A stretch of DNA of 64,000 nt from UBA1672 sp964352665 (GCA_964352665.1 CAYGSJ010000002.1:203989-267988); one strand, 5' to 3'. Positions 38,119-47,332 are shown, counted from the stretch's first letter. The notes: generated by a model not told the origin, from the sequence alone. Made by a program: numbers and translations.

Positions 38119-39722
38119 GACGTTTTTATATTGCCAAGATGTGCAACGCCATGGGGTACAAGGACATTGGTGAAATACTTGCTATATTTACCGTATAGAT
38201 CATTTTCTATGCCCGCAGCTTTTCCAAGGTAATGCGCGCCCAGAGCAATAGAAAATGCCCGCATATAGGAATCAGCCTTGAAACCAATTTCATCGAGCTG
38301 TTTTTTACTTCCCAGATCAATTAGGGTTTTTGTGGCCTCTAATAAGGAATCAGCATACCCGTTACCAATTTGGCCCTTCATTTCTTCTATGAATAGATAA
38401 GCAAGCTTGCCTTCATCTCTTAACACTTTACGAAAAACAAAATCAGCCGATTGTATGCCATTGGTGCCTTCATAAATTGGTAAAATTCGTGCATCTCTGT
38501 AATACTGCGCGGCCCCTGTTTCTTCTACAAACCCCATACCACCATGTATTTGAACCCCTGTCGAAGCAACATCAACGGCCATATCCGTACACCAGCCCTT
38601 TACAATTGGCGTTAAGAAATCAACTCTAGCTCTTGCTTCTTCATCTCCGCCAAAGGCCTTATCAAGTTCTATGGCCGCCCTATATGTTATTAATCGCCCA
38701 GCGGAAATTTTTGCAGACATATCAAGCAGCATGCGCCTGACATCTGGATGATGGTCTATAGAGGTACGCTCTCCTGTGTCAAAAGATTTACCCTGAACAC
38801 GATCAGCGGCGTAAGCCTTAGCCGCCTGATAAGCACGCTCGGCAATGGCCACACCTTGAAGACCAACTGAGAGGCGGGCATTGTTCATCATAGTAAACAT
38901 ATATTTCAAGCCCATATTTTCTTCGCCGATCAAATAGCCCGTAGCACCGTCAAATTCCATTGTGCATGTGGGTGAGGCATGAATGCCGAGCTTATGCTCA
39001 AGCCCTATGGGATCGACCGCATTTTTAGAGCCATCTTCCATAAATTTTGGAACAATAAATAACGATATGCCTTTTACATCTTCCGGTGCATCCGGGGTTC
39101 TGGCCAACACCAAATGGATAATGTTTTCGGCCATATCATGATCGCCATAGGTGATGAATATTTTCTGACCCGATATTTTATAATGCCCACCCGCCTGCTT
39201 TTCTGCTTTTGATCGTAATAGGCCCAAATCAGAACCGGCCTGCGGCTCGGTTAAATTCATTGTACCTGTCCACTGTCCCGATATGAGTTTCGGTAAATAA
39301 TAGGATTTTTGTTCTTCCGAGCCATGTGAGGAAATAGCCTCGACCGCCCCCTGATTTAGTAATGGGCATAGACCGAAAGACATGTTCGCGCCTTGCCACA
39401 TTTCCTGAATTGGGAATCCAAGTGCCCACGGCAAGCCTTGCCCACCAAATTCAGGGTCAAAAGGAACAGCATTCCATCCTCCCTCACAATAGGCTTTATA
39501 GGCCTCTATAAACCCATCTGCAGTTTTAACAGCACCGTTTTCCAATCTTGCCCCTTGTAAATCTGCTGGCTTGTTCAAAGGGGCCAGAACATCAGAAGCA
39601 AGCTTTGCCGCCTCATTCAAGACCGCTTCACTTGTTTCACGGTCAAGCTCGTCATGGGAAAACCCCAAAACATCAAAAAGGATAAACAGCATTTCCTCTA
39701 CCGGGGGATTGTAATCACTCAT
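38115..39722 (-). CDS. Acyl-CoA dehydrogenase
   Basis: FAD-dependent alpha,beta-dehydrogenation of an acyl-CoA ester. The 535 residues show the N-terminal helical domain, MNLTEPQAGSDLGLL (FAD/substrate loop) near residue 155, ISGQKIFITYG, and the C-terminal QIHGGMGFVEETGAAQYYRDARI segment. The active-site region is PIYEGTNGIQSAD. The organisation resembles the large family that includes DmdC (3-methylthiopropanoyl-CoA dehydrogenase) and long AcdA-type enzymes, but is somewhat shorter than the usual 590. The substrate cannot be read from sequence. It is monocistronic here. Confidence 0.9.
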   Translation of the reverse strand: MSDYNPPVEEMLFILFDVLGFSHDELDRETSEAVLNEAAKLASDVLAPLNKPADLQGARLENGAVKTADGFIEAYKAYCEGGWNAVPFDPEFGGQGLPWALGFPIQEMWQGANMSFGLCPLLNQGAVEAISSHGSEEQKSYYLPKLISGQWTGTMNLTEPQAGSDLGLLRSKAEKQAGGHYKISGQKIFITYGDHDMAENIIHLVLARTPDAPEDVKGISLFIVPKFMEDGSKNAVDPIGLEHKLGIHASPTCTMEFDGATGYLIGEENMGLKYMFTMMNNARLSVGLQGVAIAERAYQAAKAYAADRVQGKSFDTGERTSIDHHPDVRRMLLDMSAKISAGRLITYRAAIELDKAFGGDEEARARVDFLTPIVKGWCTDMAVDVASTGVQIHGGMGFVEETGAAQYYRDARILPIYEGTNGIQSADFVFRKVLRDEGKLAYLFIEEMKGQIGNGYADSLLEATKTLIDLGSKKQLDEIGFKADSYMRAFSIALGAHYLGKAAGIENDLYGKYSKYFTNVLVPHGVAHLGNIKTS

Positions 39723-39823
39723 TTTTTCCTCTGATTCTTAACGATTTAAGCAATTTTGGCACGACCTTTGCACTTCTCCAAACAGTAACAGAGTAAAACT
39801 AACATTTAATGAAGTAATAAGTC

Positions 39824-40729
39824 ATGAACAACGGTATAAACGCAATCTATAACAATAGCTTAAGTAATTTGATGTCAAACGCACCAAAGCAAGTTGTCAA
39901 CGCTATCGAAAGCGCCAGCCAGAAATCAGGGGTCGATTTTACCTATCTGGTGCAGCAGGCTGCGGCGGAAAGCAATTTTGATTCTAAAATAAAATCAAAA
40001 ACAAGCTCTGCCACTGGGCTATACCAGTTTATTGACAGTACATGGATGACGATGGTTGAGCGTTACGGGCAAGATTACGGGCTGGATACATCCGGTAAAA
40101 CAAAAGGCGAAATTCTAGATATGCGTAAGGATCCAAAAGCCGCTTCTTTCATGGCTGCAGCCTTTGCGTCCGAAAACGAAAAGACCCTGAATGAAAATTG
40201 GGGCGGTAAAGTTGGTTCTACCGAATTATATCTCGCGCATTTTCTTGGCGCTGGAGGAGCTTCTTCATTCCTTAAAGCGCGGGACGAGAACCCGCTTCAA
40301 ACCGCAGCAGATGTATTCCCCAGAGCAGCCCGCGCCAATAAAAATGTTTTCTTTGATAAAGACACGGGAAAAGCCAGAACGCTGGAGCAGGTCCATCAGT
40401 TTTTCGACAAAAAATTTCAACCTTCCGATCAAGGCCAAAATGTAGTTATTGCCGACAGTCAGGACAAGCATTCTTATGGCTCTATCTCTAAGGGCTTGTC
40501 AAAAAGCGTGGTAATGCAAAAGTCAAACGCAATGAGGATGGCGGCCTATAGCAAATATGACCATCTCAATGATCTGAGATTCATGGCAACAAATGCGATA
40601 ACACGCTCTCCTCTTCAGGCCCCGGAAAAGACTGAGGCACTGCCTTTCTATACGCTCGTAGCGCGGCCTGTTGATCTGATGATCCTTACACAAACCACAC
40701 CAAGTAAAGTCGTACGTGACAATACATAG
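39824..40729 (+). CDS. Lytic transglycosylase, SLT domain, no signal peptide
   Basis: A 301-residue protein with a lysozyme-like SLT domain at about 33-190. The catalytic glutamate is Glu49 in VQQAAAESNFD, followed by SATGLYQFIDSTWMTMVERYG and AHFLGAGGASSFL. The rest is less ordered. No signal peptide or lipobox is visible, so export would need a specialised route such as a flagellar or phage-like machine; the related flagellar and cell-envelope SLT proteins of alphaproteobacteria are sometimes like this. It is 22 nt before the methyltransferase gene and may be co-transcribed. Confidence 0.85.
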   Translation: MNNGINAIYNNSLSNLMSNAPKQVVNAIESASQKSGVDFTYLVQQAAAESNFDSKIKSKTSSATGLYQFIDSTWMTMVERYGQDYGLDTSGKTKGEILDMRKDPKAASFMAAAFASENEKTLNENWGGKVGSTELYLAHFLGAGGASSFLKARDENPLQTAADVFPRAARANKNVFFDKDTGKARTLEQVHQFFDKKFQPSDQGQNVVIADSQDKHSYGSISKGLSKSVVMQKSNAMRMAAYSKYDHLNDLRFMATNAITRSPLQAPEKTEALPFYTLVARPVDLMILTQTTPSKVVRDNT

Positions 40730-40751
40730 TCACTGTGCTTAATAGAAATAT

Positions 40752-41501
40752 ATGACGGATGAGAATCTAATATACGTTCTTGGCAAGAGGCTTGCGCTGT
40801 ATCAGGCACCGGAGGGGTTTCGCACCTCTATGGATAGCGTGATGCTGGCAGCGGCGTGCCCGGCAAATAAGGACGATAACATTCTGGATCTTGGCTGCGG
40901 CGTTGGCAGCGCTGGATTTTGTGTTTTAACGCGTCTTGGCGATACCCGGCTTACAGGTATAGATATTCAAGATGATCATGTAGCTCTGGCCGTTAAAAAT
41001 GCACAAACAAATGGGATGGAAGAACGGGCGCAGTTTTTACAGGGCAATGTCAAAGATCTTGAGCTTGAAGAGCGATTTGATCATGTCATTTTTAATCCGC
41101 CGTATAAAGAATCGGGCGCTCATATTTCTTCACCCTCTGTTAGCAAGGCAAAGGCAATCGGGCATACCGAAAACGAGGTCGATTTAAAAACGTGGATTAG
41201 CTGTGCGCATCGGCATATCAGAGGACAAGGAAGCCTGACCATTATTCATGAAGCAAGCCAACTGGATACACTAATACATAGTTTGTTCGGACGCGAAGGC
41301 GGAAGACGATTTGGAAATATCGAAATTATTCCTCTCTATCCAAAAGTTGGAAAAGCGGCCAAGCGCGTTATTGTGCGTGCCTATAAGCATAAGAAGTCAA
41401 AATCCATATTACATGCAGGTTTAATACTGCATAATGAAAACGGTAACTATACAAAAGAGGCCGATCACGTGTTGCGCGAGGCGGCCTCTTTATTCTTATA
41501 A
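40752..41501 (+). CDS. TrmN6-like SAM-dependent methyltransferase
   Basis: Class I methylase of the family that makes N6-methyladenosine in tRNA1(Val) (A37). 249 residues: GFRTSMDSVMLAAACP near 25, SAM motif ILDLGCGVGSAGFCVL near 45, GIDIQDD, and the adenine-methylase motif IFNPPYKE near 117. The N-terminal ALYQAPEGFRTSMDSVMLAA segment matches TrmN6 (YfiC) well. It follows the transglycosylase on the plus strand; the two roles look unrelated. Confidence 0.87.
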   Translation: MTDENLIYVLGKRLALYQAPEGFRTSMDSVMLAAACPANKDDNILDLGCGVGSAGFCVLTRLGDTRLTGIDIQDDHVALAVKNAQTNGMEERAQFLQGNVKDLELEERFDHVIFNPPYKESGAHISSPSVSKAKAIGHTENEVDLKTWISCAHRHIRGQGSLTIIHEASQLDTLIHSLFGREGGRRFGNIEIIPLYPKVGKAAKRVIVRAYKHKKSKSILHAGLILHNENGNYTKEADHVLREAASLFL

Positions 41502-41519
41502 CTAAGATACGTTCAACAA

Positions 41520-41873
41520 TTACGCTGCAGCCGCATCTTCTGTTTTATCTTTAGTTTCTGTTGATGTACCGTTTGTTTTTACAGACTCGATACCATTTTC
41601 CATGGCAGCAGCTGATTCATACATTTCGCTGCGACCTATTTCCTGATGGTTTTTGGCTTTGAGAACAAAGTAGTCCTTACCGTTTGAAGATGTTTTTCTT
41701 TCATACTGAGCATCTTCAGTACAGTTGCTTTGAACAGAATCAATGCCGTTCTCTGCTGCTGCTCTAGTTGTATACATTTCACTCGTCAGTATAATCTCGT
41801 GATTTCCAGCCTTAAGATTAAAGTAAGTCTGGCCATCTTTGGCAGTTTTCAGTTCATAGTAACCATTAGACAT
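41520..41873 (-). CDS. DUF1508 (YegP-like) protein with two repeats
   Basis: 117 residues made of two tandem copies of the DUF1508 fold: YYELKTAKDGQTYFNLKAGN...SEMYTTRAAAENGI and YERKTSSNGKDYFVLKAKN...SEMYESAAAMENGI. An acidic Thr/Lys tail follows. The start is at 41873 because AAGGAG lies six bases upstream; the frame extends to 41912 without support. Family members such as E. coli YegP are small cytoplasmic proteins of unknown function. It is flanked by a convergent methyltransferase and by the glycyl-tRNA synthetase gene. Confidence 0.9.
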   Translation of the reverse strand: MSNGYYELKTAKDGQTYFNLKAGNHEIILTSEMYTTRAAAENGIDSVQSNCTEDAQYERKTSSNGKDYFVLKAKNHQEIGRSEMYESAAAMENGIESVKTNGTSTETKDKTEDAAAA

Positions 41874-41957
41874 AACTGTCTCCTTCCATGGATTGCGTTT
41901 TGAGATATCCACATCATAGGCGCTATGACACGTTATGCAAAGGTAAAAACCGTTTTT

Positions 41958-43451
41958 TTAGTTATGGATTTTTTCTCGCAGAAACTCTTTTACCTTATCT
42001 AAATGGATACGGTCCTGTGCCATGGTATTGCGATCGCGTACGGTGACAGTTTGGTCTTCAATGGTATCGTTATCAATTGTAAAACAATATGGTGTCCCTA
42101 TTTCGTCTTGACGGGCATAGCGCTTACCAATGTTTTGCTTGATATCCAACTCAACAACAAATTCATCTCTCAACTCCAGATAAAGTTTCTGCGCGATTGG
42201 CACGTGATCTTCTTTTGCGGTAAGAGGTAATATCGCAGCCTTCTTGGGAGCCATTGACGGATGGAAATCCAGATAGACCCCTGAAGGTCTGCTCTCGTCA
42301 ACTGTATATGCCTGAGATATTAGGGCAAGCACACCACGGGTAAGGCCGGTAGAAGGCTCGATAACATGGGGTAGGAAACGCCTGTTTTCTGCCTGATCAA
42401 AATAGTCCAGTTTCTGGCCGGAAAATTCCTGATGCTGGGTTAGATCAAAACACCCCCTATGGGCGATGCCTTCAAGCTCATCAAAATCGGGGTCAGAGAA
42501 CGGGAAGCGATACTCAACATCGACGGTCCGACTTGAATAGTGGGCCAGATCCTCTTTTGCTACATCAAGGAAATGCAACTCGGCTTTTGGTATACCAACT
42601 GACTCCCAGAATTTCGTGCGCTGCTCTAACCAGAAATCGAACCACAGTGGCACTTCTTCTTCTTCGCAAAACCATTCAAGCTCCATTTGCTCGAATTCAC
42701 GGGAACGGAAAACAAAATTTCGGGGCGTCACTTCATTGCGAAAGGCCTTACCGATTTGTGCAATCCCGAACGGAATTTTTACGCGGGACGAATCAACAAC
42801 ATTCTTAAAGTTCAGGAAAATACCCGCACATGTTTCCGGACGAAGGTAAGCCTTGTTTTCATCACCCGCCGTAGCCCCAACATAGGTGTGGAACATCATG
42901 TTGAATTGTCGTGGCTCTGTTAGCGTTCCGGGTGTTTTAACATCTGGCCCAATAATAGTAGCGAATCGTTCTGCCGGAATTTGATCCAGCATTTCTTTTT
43001 CAAAATCAGACACCACCTTACCTTTGGCAAGTTTTGCTACACGTTTTTCGATGTCTTCATTTTCTGTATCCTTATCAAAAGCAAATGAAGGACCTTCGGC
43101 GTCTTTTGGCGCCAATACAAAAACATGATCCGCGCGATAGCGTTTCTTTGATTCGCGGCAATCGACCATCGGGTCCGAAAAGCCGCCGACATGGCCGGAT
43201 GCTTCCCAGCATTTTGGATTTTGAATAATAGACGAATCAACGCCGACAATATCTACCGGCGCACCATCGGGCCCCAGAGGTGGTGCAATAACCATGTCAC
43301 GCCACCAGCGATCCCGCAGATTGTTTTTCAGTTCAACCCCCAGAGGGCCGTAATCCCAGAATCCGTTTAAACCGCCATATATGTCCGAGGCCGGAAAAAT
43401 AAACCCCCGCCTTTTGCACAATGCCACAATATCTTTCATATCTTTTTTCAT
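41958..43451 (-). CDS. glyS: Glycyl-tRNA synthetase, single-chain (alpha2) type
   Basis: Class II synthetase charging tRNA-Gly. The 497 residues show class II features in order: an N-terminal SDIYGGLNGFWDYGPLG motif, an insertion region to about 165, FNMMFHTYVG, YLRPETCAGIFLNF, AQIGKAFRNEVTPRNFVFRSREFEQMELEWF (motif 2), GIAHRGCFDLTQHQEFSG and, near the end, PSTGLTRGVLALI (motif 3) plus an anticodon-binding domain. This is the homodimeric form found in archaea, eukaryotes and some bacteria. Alphaproteobacteria usually have the two-subunit GlyQ/GlyS enzyme, which is not in this window. Some segments (HRGCFDL) resemble the eukaryote-like branch. Confidence 0.96.
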   Translation of the reverse strand: MKKDMKDIVALCKRRGFIFPASDIYGGLNGFWDYGPLGVELKNNLRDRWWRDMVIAPPLGPDGAPVDIVGVDSSIIQNPKCWEASGHVGGFSDPMVDCRESKKRYRADHVFVLAPKDAEGPSFAFDKDTENEDIEKRVAKLAKGKVVSDFEKEMLDQIPAERFATIIGPDVKTPGTLTEPRQFNMMFHTYVGATAGDENKAYLRPETCAGIFLNFKNVVDSSRVKIPFGIAQIGKAFRNEVTPRNFVFRSREFEQMELEWFCEEEEVPLWFDFWLEQRTKFWESVGIPKAELHFLDVAKEDLAHYSSRTVDVEYRFPFSDPDFDELEGIAHRGCFDLTQHQEFSGQKLDYFDQAENRRFLPHVIEPSTGLTRGVLALISQAYTVDESRPSGVYLDFHPSMAPKKAAILPLTAKEDHVPIAQKLYLELRDEFVVELDIKQNIGKRYARQDEIGTPYCFTIDNDTIEDQTVTVRDRNTMAQDRIHLDKVKEFLREKIHN

Positions 43452-43783
43452 TTTTTTACTTTTTTCTTACCAGTAATTCCTATTTTTATTTTTCTCCCCA
43501 GCCGCATCATGGCCGCAACCCTCAAAGAAAACAAGACCTTGCATTTATTTCTCCTGAAGAAAGATGAATTTTTTTATTTAACCAAAATCGACATTACAAA
43601 TACCAATATCGAGATTATCCTGTATTTTTATAAGTATTTGGTGTTTTTTATTTTAATGTTTACTTTAATCTTCTGTAGTAATAATTAGCTTTTACTTATT
43701 TTTACTTAAAAATTTTTGTTCAATTTTTCTTGCTTATATTACGTTTTTTTTGTATCATTTATTCAGGAATAAGGAATCTTCGC
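43452..43783. other. AT-rich divergent intergenic region
   Basis: 332 nt between the glycyl-tRNA synthetase start and the divergent small gene at 43784. It is rich in A and T, with long T-runs, and must contain the promoters of both genes. TTGTTC followed by a TATATT-like word near 43717-43740 is a weak candidate for the rightward gene. No T-box, riboswitch, tRNA or repeat was recognised. Confidence 0.6.
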
Positions 43784-44074
43784 ATGGATGACAATACAAG
43801 TAGTATTAGTAAAGGTGCAATGATCGGCGACAAGCGCGCCGGACCGGAAAACGAGCGTATTGCTCCCCAAAGATCAAGGGACATAGCAGGACGTAATGCT
43901 ATAAGCTCTACTCCTTCGGCTCCGGTTGGACCCCTAACTTCTTCAGGCGATTTTAAAACAAAAGCCGTTCCAAATCCCATGGGAAGAGCAGCACATCTTG
44001 GAGGGCTTTTCATATTCAACTGGAACGCATTGGGCGGCCAGGGAGTCATAAAAGACCCAGAGCCAGTATTTTAA
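43784..44074 (+). CDS. Small disordered hypothetical protein
   Basis: 96 residues starting MDDNTSSISKGAMIGDKRAG, with AAGGA eight bases before the ATG. The open frame extends to 43730, but the upstream part lacks a ribosome site. The product is rich in Gly, Pro, Ser, Asn and Arg and looks largely disordered, with no signal peptide and no recognised domain. The C-terminus has a short aromatic stretch (LGGLFIFNWNALGG). It is followed by a hairpin-rich region of about 155 nt and a strong terminator. Its reality rests on the ribosome site and the terminator. Confidence 0.55.
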   Translation: MDDNTSSISKGAMIGDKRAGPENERIAPQRSRDIAGRNAISSTPSAPVGPLTSSGDFKTKAVPNPMGRAAHLGGLFIFNWNALGGQGVIKDPEPVF

Positions 44075-44091
44075 AAAGTTTATAAGAAAAG

Positions 44092-44225
44092 AGGCTAAAA
44101 AAAGCCTTTGAGTTTGGGATTAAAAAAGAGAAGAGGTGTAAAACCTCTCGGGTTGAAAAGCAAGAGCGTAAAGCTCGAATAAAGTAAGAAGGCGCGAATT
44201 TGAATTAAGCCTTTGAGATTGGGGA
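44092..44225 (+). repeat. Three small hairpins and a direct repeat
   Basis: Downstream of the 96-residue gene lie AGGCT...AGCCT (44092-44107), AGAGGT-GTAAA-ACCTCT (44132-44148) and GAGC-GTAAA-GCTC (44164-44176). The last two share the loop GTAAA. The word AGCCTTTGAG(T/A)TTGGG occurs twice (44103 and 44208), flanking the two hairpins. The region leads into a terminator. It may be a structured 3' UTR or a small RNA; no known class is recognised. Confidence 0.5.
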
Positions 44226-44230
44226 GATAA

Positions 44231-44259
44231 AAAGACGTTGGGCAGCCAGCGTCTTTTTT
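44231..44259 (+). terminator. Terminator of the hairpin-rich transcript
   Basis: An 11-bp stem (AAAGACGTTGG with CCAGCGTCTTT, one G-T pair) and a four-base loop are followed by a T-run. It ends the rightward transcript and lies 12 nt before the convergent Deg protease stop. Confidence 0.9.
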
Positions 44260-44270
44260 CATTTCCCATA

Positions 44271-45686
44271 CTAATTCATGAACACGCGGCTGATTCGGCC
44301 ACCGCGCTTGAGAACCATACTGATTCCCTGTGTTGAAGCATGCACTGCCTTTTCAACATCGGCAGGTTCTTTAATTTCCTGCCCATTAATTTCAAGCAAG
44401 ATATCTCCTGGCGCAACCGTCCGTGCAGAAAATGTACCCTGCTGCACCGATAAAACCACAACGCCTTGCTCTTCTCCCTTCAGACCCAGTTCAACCGAAA
44501 CCGCGGGATTAAGATTCGCCACCACAGCGCCTTGCAAATAATGCTGTTCCTTTAGCAGGACCTCATCTCTTGGTGGGTCTTCAGGCGGGGCCATCATAAC
44601 AACGCTAAAGTTTTTTTCTGTCCCGTCACGAAGCAAAACAATATCAACCTTTTGGCCTATCGGCACCGTTGCCATACGAAACTTCATCTCTGCAGCACTG
44701 CGAATGGACTGCCCCCTCACTTGTGTGACGATATCGCCGACCTTGACCCCTGCACTTATAAGAGGGCTTGCAGAATGCAAATCTGAAACAAGCGCCCCTA
44801 CAGGACTTTTTAAACCCAAACTTGCCGCAATATCCGACGTCACATCTTGCGCCTGCACACCAAGCCAGGGCCTTATTATTCCTTGCTCCCCCGTTTGCCC
44901 GTTGACAGACGCGGCAATTACACTTGCAACCATTTCAGAAGGAATTGAAAACCCGATCCCCATAGACCCACCGCTACGGGAATAAATGGCCGTATTAATA
45001 CCAACAACACGCCCATCCATTGCAACCAGAGGCCCGCCTGAATTACCGGGATTAATCGCGGCATCAGTTTGGATAAAGAAATTATAATCGTTTATATCAA
45101 GTGATGAGCGCCCCTGTGCCGAGACAATCCCGCTGGTGACCGTTTGGCCAACACCGAAAGGATTACCGATCGCAAGAACCAAATCCCCCACCTCAAGTGA
45201 TTCGCTTGGCTTTAGGCTCACATGCGGAAACTCTACAGCCAAATCATCTGCCACTTTCATTTTTAGCAAGACCAAATCCGACGCCTTGTCCGTCAGAACC
45301 ACCAGCGCGTCATATTCATTACCATTATCAAGCACAACCGTTATTTCTTCCGCTCCGCGAATAACATGCGCGTTTGTAACAACCAAACCATCATGGGAAA
45401 CAATGACGCCAGAGCCCAAAGAGCTCTCTACATGTTGGCGCATACCGCCAAAAAACCCTCTATCAAAAAATTGCCCGAAAAACGGATCATTCATGAATGG
45501 GTTTTGAAATCCTGTTGAAACTGTTCTCTTGGTGTATATATTAACAACCGCTGGAGCCACTTTTTTAACGATGGGGGAAAAGGAAAGCTGTATCTGCTCC
45601 TGTTTTTCAGGCGCGGCGCGATCCTGAGCATATAAAGTGACAGGAAAGACAAGAAACAGTAATATAACAACCATTCTGAAGATCAT
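44271..45686 (-). CDS. Periplasmic serine protease, DegP/HtrA family
   Basis: Periplasmic quality-control protease. The start is set at 45686, where a signal peptide begins (MIFRMVVILLFLVFPVTLYA, cleaved near residue 20); the longer frame to 45749 would overlap panB. The catalytic triad is His107 (VTNAHVIRG), Asp137 (KASDLVLLK) and Ser216 (GNSGGPLV). Two PDZ domains follow (about 270-360 and 385-465). The length of 471 residues fits DegQ/DegS-type enzymes with two PDZ domains. It is divergent from panB. Confidence 0.94.
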   Translation of the reverse strand: MIFRMVVILLFLVFPVTLYAQDRAAPEKQEQIQLSFSPIVKKVAPAVVNIYTKRTVSTGFQNPFMNDPFFGQFFDRGFFGGMRQHVESSLGSGVIVSHDGLVVTNAHVIRGAEEITVVLDNGNEYDALVVLTDKASDLVLLKMKVADDLAVEFPHVSLKPSESLEVGDLVLAIGNPFGVGQTVTSGIVSAQGRSSLDINDYNFFIQTDAAINPGNSGGPLVAMDGRVVGINTAIYSRSGGSMGIGFSIPSEMVASVIAASVNGQTGEQGIIRPWLGVQAQDVTSDIAASLGLKSPVGALVSDLHSASPLISAGVKVGDIVTQVRGQSIRSAAEMKFRMATVPIGQKVDIVLLRDGTEKNFSVVMMAPPEDPPRDEVLLKEQHYLQGAVVANLNPAVSVELGLKGEEQGVVVLSVQQGTFSARTVAPGDILLEINGQEIKEPADVEKAVHASTQGISMVLKRGGRISRVFMN

Positions 45687-45740
45687 GGCAAAAACCCTAT
45701 AACCGGATAAAAAAAAATTCAAGTACAAGAGTATTGTAAA

Positions 45741-46556
45741 ATGGCCCAAGAACGCATAACAGTTTCAGATGTTAAAGACAGGAAAAATAATGGCTCTCCT
45801 CTGGTTTGTCTGACGTCCTATACCACGCCTATGGCAAAAATTCTGGATAAGCACTGCGACATTCTTCTTGTGGGAGATTCTTTGGGAATGGCGCTTTATG
45901 GCATGGATAATACCCTTAATGTAACACTTGATACGATGATCAATCACGGTAAAGCTGTGACGCGCGCTGTGGAACATGCGTGTGTTGTGGTCGACATGCC
46001 GTTTGGAACCTATGAGCAGGACCCTGAAACAGCCTATAAGAACGCCCTGAAAATTATCACGGAAACGAAATGCGATGCGATCAAGATTGAGGGAGGCTGT
46101 GACCTTGCCGGTACAATCAAATATCTTGTGCAGCGAAACATCCCTGTTATGGGGCATATAGGCCTTCTTCCACAATCTGTGCTTAAAGAGGGAGGATACA
46201 AGGTCAAAGGCAAAACCAATGAAGAGGTCTCGCAATTAATTGAAGACGCAAAGGCTGTGGAAGAAGCTGGTGCTTTTGCCATGGTGATCGAAGGAACAAT
46301 AGACGATGTTGCAAGAAACATTACAGAATCAATAAATATTCCAACTATTGGCATTGGTGCATCCAGCGCTTGTGACGGCCAGGTGCTTGTCACCGAAGAT
46401 ATGCTTGGCCTTACCCCGGGACATGTTCCTAAATTCGTAAAGAAATATGTCGACATTAGTAAATACATAGAAGATGCCGCGGCGCATTACGCAAACGATG
46501 TGAAAGAACGATCTTTTCCAGAGAAAGATCATACTTATCAGCTTAAGGATAAGTAA
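45741..46556 (+). CDS. panB: 3-methyl-2-oxobutanoate hydroxymethyltransferase PanB
   Basis: First enzyme of pantoate synthesis, adding a hydroxymethyl group from methylene-THF to ketoisovalerate. The 271 residues show LTSYTTPMAKILDKHCDILL, VGDSLGMALYG, TEMD-like KIEGG and HIGLLPQS motifs of the PanB barrel. The stop overlaps the panC start by one base (TAATG), indicating coupling. Together the two genes supply pantothenate for coenzyme A. Confidence 0.97.
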   Translation: MAQERITVSDVKDRKNNGSPLVCLTSYTTPMAKILDKHCDILLVGDSLGMALYGMDNTLNVTLDTMINHGKAVTRAVEHACVVVDMPFGTYEQDPETAYKNALKIITETKCDAIKIEGGCDLAGTIKYLVQRNIPVMGHIGLLPQSVLKEGGYKVKGKTNEEVSQLIEDAKAVEEAGAFAMVIEGTIDDVARNITESINIPTIGIGASSACDGQVLVTEDMLGLTPGHVPKFVKKYVDISKYIEDAAAHYANDVKERSFPEKDHTYQLKDK

Positions 46557-47332
46557 TGAAGATTATTCAGACCAAGAGTGACTTGAATTACGTCCTCAAT
46601 GAAGAACGAAATAAGGGCCGGAAAATGGCCTTTGTTCCGACGATGGGTGCTTTGCACGAGGGGCATCTCTCGCTCATAGATATTGCACGACAAAATGCCG
46701 ATTTTGTTATCGTGAGTATTTTTGTAAACCCCACACAATTTGCTCCCCATGAAGATTTTGAAAACTATCCGCGCGCCGAAGAAGACGATGCAGAGCAACT
46801 TGAATTGGCCGGAGCAAATATTCTTTTTCTTCCTGTTGAAGGGGAGATTTATCCTGATGGACATGAAAGCCTTATAAAGGCCGGAGAAGCCAAGGAAGGG
46901 CTGGAAACGCTATTTCGACCGCATTTCTTTGACGGAGTGGTCAATGTCGTATATCGCCTTTTTGAGACCGTCAAACCCGATATAGCTGTTTTCGGTGAAA
47001 AGGACTTCCAGCAATTGCAGGTGATTAAAGAAATGGTTGAGACGCTTGAGTTGCCAATCGCAATCATCGGCGCCCCGATCGTAAGAGATTCTTATGGCTT
47101 GGCCTTGTCATCCCGCAACGCCTACCTATCCGTACAAGAGCGCGAAACAGCCCGCAAATTTAACAAGGTTTTGATCCAAGCGGCCAGTGACGGTGATCTG
47201 GATAATGCAAAAAAGGCTTTATTGGACGCCGGTTTTGATAAAGTTGACTATGTCGAGAAACGATGGGATCGTATTCTTGGTGCCGGTTGGATTGGTCAAA
47301 CAAGACTAATCGATAATATCCCTATCAAATAA
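46556..47332 (+). CDS. panC: Pantothenate synthetase PanC
   Basis: ATP-dependent ligase joining pantoate and beta-alanine. 258 residues, slightly shorter than the usual 280, with the nucleotide motif VPTMGALHEGHLSLI near residue 29, VSIFVNPTQFAPHEDF, VFGEKDFQQLQVIK and a shortened C-terminal domain (SSRNAYLS present). Translation is coupled to panB. It converges with rplQ at a shared terminator. Confidence 0.96.
   Translation: MKIIQTKSDLNYVLNEERNKGRKMAFVPTMGALHEGHLSLIDIARQNADFVIVSIFVNPTQFAPHEDFENYPRAEEDDAEQLELAGANILFLPVEGEIYPDGHESLIKAGEAKEGLETLFRPHFFDGVVNVVYRLFETVKPDIAVFGEKDFQQLQVIKEMVETLELPIAIIGAPIVRDSYGLALSSRNAYLSVQERETARKFNKVLIQAASDGDLDNAKKALLDAGFDKVDYVEKRWDRILGAGWIGQTRLIDNIPIK

Noticed and set aside
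43759..44049. 96-codon minus-strand frame opposite the small gene at 43784
   Set aside because: The plus-strand frame has a ribosome site and a downstream terminator; the minus-strand frame has neither. The choice is not certain.
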